Of a DNA stretch of 64,000 bases, positions 28,070-36,172 are shown one piece after another. How positions within the stretch are numbered: position 1 is the first letter of the stretch; every line of letters starts with the position of its first letter. The notes beneath the pieces were generated by a model. It had not been told where the DNA came from and did not search any database. It was given only the letters and a program-made list of their open reading frames with translations. Origin of the DNA: Brevundimonas guildfordensis (lineage in GTDB: Bacteria > Pseudomonadota > Alphaproteobacteria > Caulobacterales > Caulobacteraceae); contig NZ_JACSQU010000001.1 in NCBI RefSeq assembly GCF_014836405.1, forward strand, positions 310,001-374,000. The letters are read 5' to 3'. A program made the position numbers and the translations under genes.

Positions 28070-28400
28070 AGCGCCGGGATTCTGTTGCCAGGCTCCCGAC
28101 AGGCCCCGCCTAAGGATCTGAACCCCCAGGACTTAAGTGTTCGAAATCAACCGAACCGCATTACGCGGCGAGGCGGACTTCTCCAGCGAAGTTATCGTTC
28201 GCAGTTAGATAAAGGCCCGATACGGTGGGCCAGGACGAGCGAAAGCAATCCTCTTTACACGTCCGTCGATGCTAGTCGGCCCCATGCTGCCTCCGCCGAT
28301 AACGCGGGGAAGAAGTTGGTGGAGCCGCCGGGATTCGCACCCGGGTCCGGTCCGCTTATTACAGGCGCGTTTATCGCCATAGCCCGGGCGAACCCGAGCA
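28070..28400 (-). ncRNA. ssrA: Transfer-messenger RNA, circularly permuted two-piece form
   Basis: Rescues stalled ribosomes and tags nascent proteins. Order on the minus strand is acceptor piece, spacer, coding piece, the permuted alphaproteobacterial arrangement. The acceptor piece ends with a T-arm (CCGGG, loop TGCGAAT, CCCGG), CGGCTCC, A and an encoded CCA (about 28318-28320). After a spacer of about 34 bases the coding piece begins GGGGCCG at 28283, which pairs with CGGCTCC to form the acceptor stem. The tag frame at 28202-28161 reads ANDNFAGEVRLAA and TAA; with the tRNA-borne alanine the tag is AANDNFAGEVRLAA. The outer ends (28070, 28400) are estimates from promoter position and typical length. 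A protein-like frame across 28255-28473 is a shadow. Confidence 0.92.
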
Positions 28401-28405
28401 GGATC

Positions 28406-28434
28406 AATATAGTAAGGCCCGCGTGGCCAGACAA
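28406..28434 (-). promoter_or_regulatory. Promoter of ssrA
   Basis: On the minus strand TTGTCT (28434-28429), 17 bases, TATATT (28411-28406). The predicted start is near 28399, just before the acceptor piece. It sits directly after the stop of the small gene at 28445, so ssrA has its own promoter. Confidence 0.75.
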
Positions 28435-28444
28435 GTGGAAGAGC

Positions 28445-28714
28445 CTAAATCCCGCGCCCAGACTCGATTTCACTCACCCCGCCGCGTCCTTCAACCTGCT
28501 GCATGGCGTCCCTGGACGCGTCGCGTTGGGCGTCGCGTTCTTTGGCCGTGACGCAGATGCGTTGAAACCGGTTGGAGCCTATCCGCCGTTCCCGTCGACA
28601 GATCTGGCGGTCTCGCTCGGGCGGCGGCGCTTCTGCCTGCGGAGTGGGAGAGGGCGCAGGCGAGGGCGTTGCCTGGGTGAAGAGGAGGCTGGATGCGAGC
28701 AGGGTGACAAACAT
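28445..28714 (-). CDS. Small secreted protein with Cys-containing core
   Basis: 89 residues, function unknown. The signal peptide (FVTLLASSLLFTQA) is followed by a Pro/Ala-rich spacer. The core RQICRRERRIGSNRFQRICV has a pair of cysteines spaced like other small Caulobacterales exported proteins of the 'CRRE..GSR...RIC' kind, then a charged helical stretch (TAKERDAQRDASRDAMQQVE). The stop lies 11 bases before the ssrA -35 element. Confidence 0.62.
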   Translation of the reverse strand: MFVTLLASSLLFTQATPSPAPSPTPQAEAPPPERDRQICRRERRIGSNRFQRICVTAKERDAQRDASRDAMQQVEGRGGVSEIESGRGI

Positions 28715-28774
28715 GGTGGTGTCCCGTCAGCGCCAGAAATGAGATTGGCCGATCCTAGATTTTGTCGAACTGCG

Positions 28775-29653
28775 TTACAACTGCGTTGCCCGAGGCCAGT
28801 GCCCCTGCTGGTTGCGGAACCACGTCAGCTGGCGCTTGGCGTAGTTGCGGGTCGACTGCTTCACCGCGGCGACAGCGGTGTCCAGAGGGAGGTCGCCCGC
28901 CAGGTGGGCCGTCAATTCGCGCACGCCCACCGCCTTCATCGCCGGCAGGTCGGGATCGAGGCCGCGCGCCGTCAGGGCGCGGACTTCCTCCAGCGCGCCT
29001 TGGGCCATCATCACATCGACGCGTGCGTCGCAGGAGGCGTAGAGCCGGTCGCGCGGCGGCTCGACCACCAGGGCGTCATAGCTGCCCTGCGCCAGCAGGG
29101 GGCGGGTGTCGGCCTTCCAGTCGCTGAGCGCGCGGCCGCTGGCGCGATGCACGCTGAAGGCGCGGACCAGCCGCTGGCGGTCTGCGGGGAAGATGGCGGC
29201 CTCGGCGGTCGGATCGATCTGCGCCAGGCGGCGGCGGAAGGCGGCCTCTCCCTCGGCGTCGAATTCGGCTTGAACGGCATCGCGGATTTCGACCGGGACA
29301 GGTGGGATTTCGGCCAGCCCCTTGGTCAGGGCGTTGAAGTAGAGGCCTGTCCCTCCGACCAGCAGGGCCGGGCGGCCCTCGGCGGCCAGTTCGGCCAGCA
29401 GGTCCATCACCGCGCGGCTCCAGCGCCCGACCGACCAGGCGTCGGCGGCGTCGGCGACGCCGTAGAGGCGGTGCGGGATCGCGGCCTCGTCCTCGGCCGA
29501 CGGCCGGGCGCTGAGCACGCGCAGGTCGGCGTACAGCTGCTGGCTGTCGGCGTTGATGATCACGGCGCCGGTGTCGCGCGCGCGCTGCATCGCCAGCCGC
29601 GACTTGCCCGAGGCGGTGGGGCCGGCGATCAGGGTGATAAGGGGTTGGGACAA
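28775..29653 (-). CDS. miaA: tRNA dimethylallyltransferase
   Basis: Isopentenylates adenosine 37 of tRNAs reading U-starting codons. It has 292 residues from a TTG start at 29653 (SQPLITLIAGPTASGKS); no ATG or GTG lies in frame nearby and the upstream frame is a shadow of mrp. Motifs: P-loop GPTASGKS near the N-terminus, NADSQQLYADLRVLSARPS with the DSxQ substrate motif, VGGTGLYFNAL, FPADRQRLVRA, and near the end KQSTRNYAKRQLTWFRNQ. Length and motif order are normal. The gene is divergent from mrp. Confidence 0.92.
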   Translation of the reverse strand: MSQPLITLIAGPTASGKSRLAMQRARDTGAVIINADSQQLYADLRVLSARPSAEDEAAIPHRLYGVADAADAWSVGRWSRAVMDLLAELAAEGRPALLVGGTGLYFNALTKGLAEIPPVPVEIRDAVQAEFDAEGEAAFRRRLAQIDPTAEAAIFPADRQRLVRAFSVHRASGRALSDWKADTRPLLAQGSYDALVVEPPRDRLYASCDARVDVMMAQGALEEVRALTARGLDPDLPAMKAVGVRELTAHLAGDLPLDTAVAAVKQSTRNYAKRQLTWFRNQQGHWPRATQL

Positions 29654-29740
29654 AGGATCAACTCGCGAACGGACGCTTAGGGCGATAGAACGCCTGTCAC
29701 CGGCCCGGCAAGTCCGTCGGGTCTTCAAGGAGTCTTCATC

Positions 29741-30808
29741 GTGACTGACCGCGCCGCCGTTCTCGCTGTCCTTGACGCCGTGACCGACCCCAGGTCGGGG
29801 CAGGGGCTGGCGACCGCCGGGCTGGTGCAGGGCCTGGTGGTGGCCGACGGGCGCGCGGGCTTCGTCATGGAGGTTCCCGCCAGGGAGACGGCGCTTTACG
29901 CCCCGGTGCGCGATGCGGCCGAGGCGGCGCTGAAGGCCATGCCGGGCATGGAGCGGGTGTCGGTCGTCCTGACCGCCGAGGCCGTGACCGCCGCGCCGCG
30001 CCGCACGGCCGGACTGTCGAAGGCGGCGACGGATCAGGGGCGCCCCAAGGCGCCGGTTCCGACCGAGCGCCCGGGCCATGTGAAGCGCGTTCTGGCCGTG
30101 GCGAGCGGCAAGGGCGGGGTCGGCAAGTCGACGGTCTCGGTCAATCTGGCGGCGGCGCTGGCGGCGCGCGGCCTGTCGGTCGGGGTGCTGGACGCCGATG
30201 TCTATGGGCCGTCTCTGCCGACCATGCTGGGAGTCTCGGGCCAGCCCGCCTATGAGGACGGGGCGATGGTTCCGCACGTGGCGCACGGACTGAAGGCCAT
30301 GTCGGTGGGCCTGCTGACCAAGGCGGAGGACGCCATGATCTGGCGCGGGCCGATGGCGTCGCAGGCCATCAATCAGATGCTGACCCAGACGCGCTGGGGC
30401 ACGGCCGAGGCGCCGCTGGATGTTCTGGTCATCGACCTGCCGCCCGGCACAGGCGACGTGCAACTGACCCTGATCCAGAAGACGCCGCTGGATGGGGCGG
30501 TCATCGTCTCGACGCCGCAGGAAGTGGCCCTGGCCGACGCGCGCCGGGCGCATACCCTGTTCGAGAAGGTCGGCGTGCCTACGCTGGGCTTGATCGAGAA
30601 CATGAGCGGCGAGGTGTTCGGGACCGGCGGCGCCGAGGCCGAGGCGGCGCGTCTGGGCGCGCCCTATCTGGGCGACCTGCCGCTGGACGGGGCGCTGCGC
30701 CGGGCGGGCGACGCCGGCAAGCCCCTGGTCGCGGACGAGCCTGAGGGCGATGTGGCCCGTCGCTTCGACGCGATTGCGGCCAGGGTCGCGGCCGTCTTAG
30801 GCCTCTAG
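29741..30808 (+). CDS. apbC: Mrp/ApbC-type P-loop ATPase (iron-sulfur carrier family) lacking CxxC
   Basis: Mrp/NBP35-family ATPase of Fe-S cluster metabolism, 355 residues. GTG 29741 follows AAGGAG (29727-29732) with eight bases of spacing. A MIP18-like (DUF59) N-terminal domain covers about 1-85, then an Ala/Pro linker, then the deviant Walker A SGKGGVGKST (about 122-131), LDADVYGPSLPTMLG and DLPPGTGDVQ. The region after IENMS, where Fe-S carriers normally have a CPxCG cluster-binding motif, reads GEVFGTGGAEAEA with no cysteine. ATPase motifs are intact, so the protein may be active but not bind a bridging cluster in the usual way. It overlaps the convergent YbjQ gene by four bases. Confidence 0.88.
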   Translation: MTDRAAVLAVLDAVTDPRSGQGLATAGLVQGLVVADGRAGFVMEVPARETALYAPVRDAAEAALKAMPGMERVSVVLTAEAVTAAPRRTAGLSKAATDQGRPKAPVPTERPGHVKRVLAVASGKGGVGKSTVSVNLAAALAARGLSVGVLDADVYGPSLPTMLGVSGQPAYEDGAMVPHVAHGLKAMSVGLLTKAEDAMIWRGPMASQAINQMLTQTRWGTAEAPLDVLVIDLPPGTGDVQLTLIQKTPLDGAVIVSTPQEVALADARRAHTLFEKVGVPTLGLIENMSGEVFGTGGAEAEAARLGAPYLGDLPLDGALRRAGDAGKPLVADEPEGDVARRFDAIAARVAAVLGL

Positions 30809-31125
30809 GCGGGCTCGACCACCACGGCGGTGCCGTAGGCGAGCACCTCAGTGACGCCCGGCATGATCTCATTGGCGTCGTAGCGCATGGCCAGGATAGC
30901 GTTGGCGCCCAGGTCCTGCGCATGGGCGATCAGGTCGTCATAGGCTTCCTGACGCGCCGCCTCGGCCAGTTTGACGTAGGCGCCGACCTTGCCGCCGATC
31001 ATCGACTGGACCCCGCCGATGGCGTCGGAAACGAAGTTGCGCGAGCGCACGGTGATGCCGCGCACCACGCCCAGCTGGCGCACGATGCGATGACCGGCCA
31101 GGTCATTGGTGGTGGCGACGATCAT
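30805..31125 (-). CDS. YbjQ/DUF74 family protein
   Basis: 106 residues with the full YbjQ pattern: MIVATTNDLAGHRIVRQLGV, then VRGITVRSRNFVSDAIGGVQ, and LGANAILAMRYDANEIMPGV near the C-terminus. The family forms pentameric beta barrels of unknown function, sometimes called heavy-metal-binding. It follows folA on the same strand after 17 bases and probably shares its transcript. Confidence 0.88.
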   Translation of the reverse strand: MIVATTNDLAGHRIVRQLGVVRGITVRSRNFVSDAIGGVQSMIGGKVGAYVKLAEAARQEAYDDLIAHAQDLGANAILAMRYDANEIMPGVTEVLAYGTAVVVEPA

Positions 31126-31142
31126 GCGGAGCTCCTTGAGGT

Positions 31143-31670
31143 TCAGTGGCGGTCCAGAACGGTGAAGGCGAAGGCGTGGTCGTCCTTTTCGCCCGGCTCG
31201 TGCGGTTCGAACGCTGTGCGGACGAAGGCGGTTTCGTCAAACGACGGGAAGACGGCGTCGCCTTCCGGTTCGGCCTCGACCTCGGTGATGTACAGGCGTC
31301 TGGCGCGCGGCAGGGCGGCGGCGAATATGGCCGTGCCGCCGATGACGCAGACCTCGTCCATGCCGTCGTCGGCCGCTTGTTCGCGGGCGATGGAGAGGGC
31401 TTCGTCCAGCGTTGAACAGACGACGGCGCCCTTGGCCAGGCCCGCCTCGGCGTAGGATTCATCCTTGGTCAGGACGATGTTCAGCCGTCCGGGCAGGGGG
31501 CGTAACGGAAGGCTCTCCCAGGTCTTGCGGCCCATGATGCAGGGCTTGCCCATCGTCACCGCCTTGAAGCGCTGCAGGTCCGAGCGCAGTCGCCAGGGCA
31601 GGTCGCCGTCCCGGCCGATGACGCCATTGCGGGCGCGGGCGACGACAAGGGCGATGTGGGGCAGGGCCAA
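31143..31670 (-). CDS. folA: Dihydrofolate reductase
   Basis: NADPH-dependent reduction of dihydrofolate, needed to recycle the folate oxidised by thymidylate synthase. It has 175 residues and starts MALPHIALVVARARNGVIGRDGDLPWRL, with the Met20-loop and catalytic acid region (here Asp before LPWRL). Further DHFR motifs are MGRKTWESLPLRPLPGR, VCVIGGTAIF and LYITEV. It belongs to the minus-strand run thyA, MazG-like, aqpZ, folA, ybjQ. Confidence 0.94.
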   Translation of the reverse strand: MALPHIALVVARARNGVIGRDGDLPWRLRSDLQRFKAVTMGKPCIMGRKTWESLPLRPLPGRLNIVLTKDESYAEAGLAKGAVVCSTLDEALSIAREQAADDGMDEVCVIGGTAIFAAALPRARRLYITEVEAEPEGDAVFPSFDETAFVRTAFEPHEPGEKDDHAFAFTVLDRH

Positions 31671-31725
31671 GGCGGTTCTCCGGAGCGAATCGGGAGCGAC
31701 GCGACGCCGCTCCCGTTCGTAGGAG

Positions 31726-32397
31726 TTAGGCGTCCGGCTCGAGCAGTTTCAAGCGGAAGAACAGACCGCCGATCACTGCGCCGATGGCCGGAGCGACGAA
31801 GAAGACCCAGACTTGGCTCAGGGCCTGACCCCCAGCCAGCAGCGCCGGGCCGAAGCTGCGCGCCGGGTTGACCGAAACGCCTGTCACCTGAATGCCGACG
31901 ATGTGGATGACCGCCAGGGTGATGCCGATGGCCACGCCCGCGAAGGCGCCGTGGCCCTTGGCGCCGGTCACGCCCAGAATGGCGATCAGGAAGATGGCGG
32001 TGGCGACGATCTCGAACGTCAGCGCCGCCTGCAGGCCGTATCCGCCAGGCGATCCGGCGTCGAAACCGTTCTGGCCCAGGCTGGCGAAGCCGGTCTTGGC
32101 GATCATGCCGATGATGGCCGCCCCGATGATCGCGCCGATGAACTGGGCGATCCAGTAGAGGACCATGTCCTTGGCCCCCATGCGCCCGGCGACGAAGGCG
32201 CCCAGGCTGACGGCGGGATTGACGTGGCACCCCGAGATCGGCCCGATGCCGTAAGCCATGGCGATGATGGCGAAGCCGAAGGCCAGGGCGATGCCCAACT
32301 GTCCGACGTGATCGAACCCGCCCAGCACGGCTGCGCCGCACCCGAACAGCACCAGAACCAGCGTGCCGACGAGTTCGGCCGCGAACTTCTTGATCAT
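31726..32397 (-). CDS. aqpZ: Aquaporin Z-type water channel
   Basis: Six-helix inner-membrane channel of the MIP family, 223 residues. Both half-helix motifs are present: HVNPAVSLG in the first half and SVNPARSFGPALL in the second. The N-terminus KKFAAELVGTLVLVLFGCGAAV is characteristic of AqpZ. The arginine after the second NPA, part of the selectivity filter, is present, and a histidine lies in the first half-helix context (GCHVNPA). It lies between the nucleotide genes thyA/mazG-like and folA without an obvious functional link. Confidence 0.94.
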   Translation of the reverse strand: MIKKFAAELVGTLVLVLFGCGAAVLGGFDHVGQLGIALAFGFAIIAMAYGIGPISGCHVNPAVSLGAFVAGRMGAKDMVLYWIAQFIGAIIGAAIIGMIAKTGFASLGQNGFDAGSPGGYGLQAALTFEIVATAIFLIAILGVTGAKGHGAFAGVAIGITLAVIHIVGIQVTGVSVNPARSFGPALLAGGQALSQVWVFFVAPAIGAVIGGLFFRLKLLEPDA

Positions 32398-32487
32398 GGA
32401 ACCCTCCCGTTTCCAGTCACCGCCTGAGAGCGGATCGGGGGAGGTTGCGCTTAAACCCGAAAGTTCGCCAGACGCCGTTACGCGAGT

Positions 32488-32787
32488 TTACGTTTCGGTC
32501 CTGAGCCAGCTCAGCCATTTGCGCTGCATAGCGGCGTTCAGGTCGACGCCGGCGCGGTCGCAGTAGATTAGCAGCATGCCCAATACGTCCGCCGCCTCAT
32601 CGGCCAGGGCCTGAGCGTCGGCGGCGCCGCGCGCCCTTTGGGTCAGACGCAGATGCTCGGCGGTCAACTCGCCCAGCTCTTCCTGCAGCTTCAGCAGGGC
32701 CCAGTCGCGGTCGCGGTCGATGTCGTGCTCGCGCGCATAGATGTCGGAGATGCGCAGCACATCCGCCTGCAGGTCGGTCAGCTTCAT
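32488..32787 (-). CDS. MazG-like nucleotide pyrophosphohydrolase
   Basis: 99 residues, all-alpha NTP-PPase fold. The metal-binding pattern is LLKLQEELGELTAEHL, then ALADEAADVLGMLLIYCDRAGVD (in two parts): an E..E and E..D pair on neighbouring helices. It probably hydrolyses non-canonical or excess (d)NTPs, or acts as a house-cleaning enzyme. It follows thyA after seven bases on the same strand, so a role in dNTP balance fits; the substrate is unknown. Confidence 0.85.
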   Translation of the reverse strand: MKLTDLQADVLRISDIYAREHDIDRDRDWALLKLQEELGELTAEHLRLTQRARGAADAQALADEAADVLGMLLIYCDRAGVDLNAAMQRKWLSWLRTET

Positions 32788-32794
32788 GCGGGGA

Positions 32795-33652
32795 TCAGAC
32801 GGCGACGGCGGCCTTGATGTGCGGCCAGGATTGGTAGTCGTTCAGCACGAAGTCCGACATCTCGAACCCGAACAGGTCGGTCTTGTCCGCCACGCTCAGG
32901 GTCGGCAGCGGCAGGGGGGCGCGGCTGAGTTGCAGCTCGGCCTGCTCCAGGTGGTTCAGATACAGGTGGGCGTCGCCGAAGGTGTGGACGAAGTCGCCCG
33001 GCTCCAGCCCGACGACCCTGGCCAGCATATGCGTCAGCAGGGCGTAGGAGGCGACGTTGAAGGGCACGCCCAGGAAGACGTCGGCCGAGCGTTGATATAG
33101 CTGGCAGCTCAGCTTTCCGTCGGCGACGAAGAACTGGAACAGGCAGTGGCAGGGCGGCAGGGCCATGTCGTCCACGTCGGCCGGGTTCCAGGCGCTGACG
33201 ATGTGGCGGCGGCTGTTGGGATTGGTCTTCAGCCCGTGAACCAGCTTGGCGATCTGGTCGATGCTCGAACCGTTGGGGGCGGCCCATGAGCGCCACTGCT
33301 TGCCATAGACGGGGCCCAGGTCGCCGTCGGTGTCGGCCCATTCGTCCCAGATGCTGACGCCGTTGTCCTTGAGCCAGGCGATGTTGGTCTCACCGCGCAG
33401 GAACCACAGCAGTTCGATGAAGATCGACCGCGTGTGCAGTTTCTTCGTCGTCAGCAGGGGGAACCCCTTGGACAGGTCGAAGCGCATCTGACGCCCGAAG
33501 ACGCCCAGCGTGCCGGTGCCGGTGCGGTCATCGCGCCGCACGCCGTTGTCGAGGATGTCTCGCAGCAGGTTCAGATACTGCCATTCGGGATGGTCGGCGG
33601 GCGCGGCCGCCGTGCGGGCTTGCAGGTCTGCGATCTGGACGGCGGCGTTCAT
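32795..33652 (-). CDS. thyA: Thymidylate synthase
   Basis: Methylates dUMP to dTMP using methylenetetrahydrofolate and yields dihydrofolate, the substrate of the FolA encoded 1.1 kb downstream. It has 285 residues, about 20 more than E. coli ThyA because of an N-terminal extension ([20 protein letters not shown]). Conserved regions: [27 protein letters not shown], the catalytic cysteine in [10 protein letters not shown] (near 167), [20 protein letters not shown] and [10 protein letters not shown]. All active-site elements appear intact. Confidence 0.96.
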   Translation of the reverse strand: MNAAVQIADLQARTAAAPADHPEWQYLNLLRDILDNGVRRDDRTGTGTLGVFGRQMRFDLSKGFPLLTTKKLHTRSIFIELLWFLRGETNIAWLKDNGVSIWDEWADTDGDLGPVYGKQWRSWAAPNGSSIDQIAKLVHGLKTNPNSRRHIVSAWNPADVDDMALPPCHCLFQFFVADGKLSCQLYQRSADVFLGVPFNVASYALLTHMLARVVGLEPGDFVHTFGDAHLYLNHLEQAELQLSRAPLPLPTLSVADKTDLFGFEMSDFVLNDYQSWPHIKAAVAV

Positions 33653-33720
33653 TCCCTAAGGATGCCGCTGATTCTCTCCGGAGGGCAGGGGCCTGATTCT
33701 CTTGCTCACAGAAAAGAGGA

Positions 33721-33748
33721 AGCGCCCGCCGATCACTCGGCGGGCGCT
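33721..33748. terminator. Terminator downstream of the intact CsgG-like gene
   Basis: Perfect 12-bp stem AGCGCCCGCCGA (33721-33732), loop TCAC, TCGGCGGGCGCT (33737-33748). The plus side continues to GTTTTT, the minus side to a CTTCCTCTTTT tract. It lies 23 bases beyond the stop of the minus-strand gene ending at 33772. Confidence 0.82.
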
Positions 33749-33771
33749 CTCAGTTTTTAGGCGTTCGGCTT

Positions 33772-34719
33772 TTACTTGCCGGGCGCGAGGCGTTCGTTCT
33801 GGACCCAGCCGACGTTGTCGTTGTCGTCCATGACTTCCCACCAGGCGCCGTCGCGGTTGCCGGTGGGGTAGAGGCGCAGGCCGACCGGCAGGGCGCGGAC
33901 GACCGAGCCGCCGCTGGGCGCCGAGCGCAGGGTCGCGGCTTCCTGGACCGTATAGCTCTGGATCGGCGCGGCCTGGGCCGCCGAGCCGCCCTCCAGCCCG
34001 CCCATCTGGGTCACCATGTCGGTGTAGGCCTGGATGAAGGACTGGGCCACGATGCGGCCGATCTCGGTGTTTTCATAGCTGCCGCCGCCCAGGGCGCCCG
34101 CGCCGAAGCCTGCGGCGCCCGCGCCCCAGCTCATGTCGCGCTTGGAGGCGTAACCTTCGGTCACCAGCTCGGTTTCCGAGGTGCGGACGTTGGTCAGCGA
34201 CAGGACCGTATTGGCTTCCATGTTGCGCGTGCGCATGCCGCCGACGATGGCGCCGGCGCGGCCGCCCAGGGCGGCGCCGGCCAGACCCGCCAGGGCGCTG
34301 CCGCCGGTGTTGTCATTCTGGCTGGCGATCTCGCCGACCAGCACGTAGTCGGCCGCGCGCACCTGGCCGCCGCCGACGTTGGAGCCGCGCTGCAGGTCGC
34401 CGCCCGAAGCCAGTTCGCGCTCGCGCTGGGCGACGCTCATGCCCGTGCCGCGGTCGACCAGGGTGAAGCAGCCTGAACGCTGGATCACGACGCGCAGCAG
34501 GCTTTGCGGCGGCGAAAGCTGCAGTTCGCGCCAGTAGCTGGACTGGCCGTCGGCGATGGTGATCGAGCCGAGGCTGGCGCGACAGCGCGGGATCTGCGCC
34601 ATCTGGGCGTCTTGGGTGCGCTGCGCGCCGCTGCGGCGAGCCTGCGCCTCTGAAGCGGTCGGCAGGGCCGAGGCCGCTATCAGTGCGGCGAGGGCAGGGG
34701 CGATAATGCCGGTCTTCAA
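33772..34719 (-). CDS. CsgG/HfaB-like protein with C-terminal SH3 domain
   Basis: Exported protein of 315 residues. The signal peptide (APALAALIAASALPTASEAQA) is followed by a CsgG-type domain: QSLLRVVIQRSGCFTLVDRG, RAADYVLVGEIASQND and an outer-helix region ENTEIGRIVAQSFIQAYTDMV. Glycine-rich stretches (GLAGAALGGRAGAIVGG, GAGAAGFGAGALGGG) may insert in the membrane. A bacterial SH3 domain (TLRSAPSGGSVVRALPVG to WEVMDDNDNVGWVQNERL) closes it. CsgG relatives in Caulobacterales include HfaB, which anchors holdfast, but no hfa genes adjoin, so the role is open. A broken paralogue lies directly upstream on the same strand. Confidence 0.8.
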   Translation of the reverse strand: MKTGIIAPALAALIAASALPTASEAQARRSGAQRTQDAQMAQIPRCRASLGSITIADGQSSYWRELQLSPPQSLLRVVIQRSGCFTLVDRGTGMSVAQRERELASGGDLQRGSNVGGGQVRAADYVLVGEIASQNDNTGGSALAGLAGAALGGRAGAIVGGMRTRNMEANTVLSLTNVRTSETELVTEGYASKRDMSWGAGAAGFGAGALGGGSYENTEIGRIVAQSFIQAYTDMVTQMGGLEGGSAAQAAPIQSYTVQEAATLRSAPSGGSVVRALPVGLRLYPTGNRDGAWWEVMDDNDNVGWVQNERLAPGK

Positions 34720-34816
34720 AACACGATCTCCTGGTTTCTGTCAGCTTCAGGCCCCGCGCCGACGCGCGGCGGGCTGAGAACGCCGTAGCAATACGGTCGA
34801 GCTAAGGGAACCTTGT

Positions 34817-36103
34817 TTATCGATCGGCGGTCAGGCGGTCTTGCTGCAGCCAGCCGATGTTGTCGTCTGCGTCCAACACTTCGATCCACTGGCCATCGGT
34901 CGTTCCGGTCGGAAACACCGTGGCGTCGGCCGCCAACGGCCGGATGGCGTCGCCATCGGGCGCCGTGCGCAGAACGGTCGGCAGGGCCAGTCGACGGCTG
35001 GACATGGTCGCACCGGCGTCGGCGCGGCGCCGGGCCTCTTCTTCCCGCCGGATTTCTTCGCGCAGACGGCGGCGTTCTTCTTCGCGCGCGCGATCAAGAC
35101 GCTCCTGTTCGCGGCGCTCAGCCTGAGCCTTGCGGGCGGCTTCGGCTTCGCGCTCCGCGGCGGCGGCGCGAACCGCCTCGCGATTGGCCAGCGTGACTTC
35201 AGGCGTCTGGGAGCCCGTGCCGCCCAGGCTGGTTACCAGATCGGCGTATCCGCGAACCAGGGCCAGGGCGATCACCTTGCCCTCATCCTGGCTTTCCTAC
35301 CCGGCGCCGACGCGGCCGTTGAAGTGATTGTCGCGGATGCGAAGGCCGCGCAGCTCGTCCTTGTTGGCCACGGCGCGCGCACTGCCGACGGTTTCGGCCA
35401 GAGGCACGCTCGCCAGCGAAAAGACGATCTGGGCGTCTTCCTTGCCGCGGCCGATGTCCTTTCTCAGGTCGCCAATCCGCTCAACCGTATTGGCGTTCAA
35501 CGCCTGGGTCTGACCGCCCTGCTGGCCGCCAAGAGCGCTGCCGGCCATGTTCATGGCCGCGTTCATGGCCTGCATCTGCAGAGGGTTGAGGCCGCCCTCT
35601 GCGCCCAGTCCGCCCAAACCGCCGCCGAGATCGCCGCCCGTCGCCGCGGCCAGGCCGGCGGTGAGCAGCGCGCGGCCGCCGACCGCCGCCAACGATCCAA
35701 GCAGCCCGGAGCGACGATCGCTCTCTGTCGATTCAATGGGGTTCGCCAGTTCGGCGACCAGGACGAAGTCGGCTGTGCGGATGCGCGCGGCGCCGCCCAG
35801 GTTCCGCTCGCGCTCGACCAGGTCCATGCCCGGCCCGCGCTCGATCAAGGTGAAGCAGCCGGAATCGCGGATGACGGTGCGCAGCAGTTCCGTTGGCGCG
35901 CCCAGACCCATTTGATCGAACAGGACGCCCTGGGTCTCGGCGATCGCTACGGTGCCCAGGTTCTGGGTGCAGCGCGGGGATTGATTGATGACCTGGGCCG
36001 TTTCGGCGTTGTTCCGGCGGCCGAAAATCTGCGCCTCAGCCGGGGAGGCCGAAGTGGCGAACAGGGCCGAGATTGCAGTCAAGGCGAGCGCGGAGCGATA
36101 CAT
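34817..36103 (-). pseudogene. CsgG/SH3 paralogue interrupted by an in-frame amber codon
   Basis: One continuous frame of 429 codons is split by TAG at 35299-35297. The upstream part (268 residues) has a signal peptide (ALTAISALFATSASPAEAQ) and the CsgG domain (TELLRTVIRDSGCFTLIERG, RTADFVLVAELANP). The downstream part continues in the same frame as ESQDEGKVIALALVRGYADLV, then an Arg/Glu-rich coiled-coil linker and an SH3 domain ending DADDNIGWLQQDRL. Aligned with the intact paralogue (SYENTEIGRIVAQSF), the TAG replaces its tyrosine; a single base (TAC or TAT to TAG) explains it. No frameshift is seen. Either a young pseudogene, a sequencing error or amber read-through; a separate start (GTG 35275) for the second part is possible but would lack a signal peptide. 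Confidence 0.8.
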
Positions 36104-36172
36104 TATGGAACAGGCCGACAGTGAGAAACCGGCCCGCCCTTAGCTTTGCCGTAACAGCAAAGCAATCAATGC

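Noticed and set aside
28255..28473. 72-codon frame in the ssrA region
   Set aside because: It covers the acceptor piece and promoter of tmRNA; no evidence of translation.
34817..35275. Separate gene for the SH3/coiled-coil part
   Set aside because: It is in frame with the upstream part and matches the C-terminus of the neighbouring paralogue; a GTG start without signal peptide would give a protein out of place. Treated as one interrupted gene.
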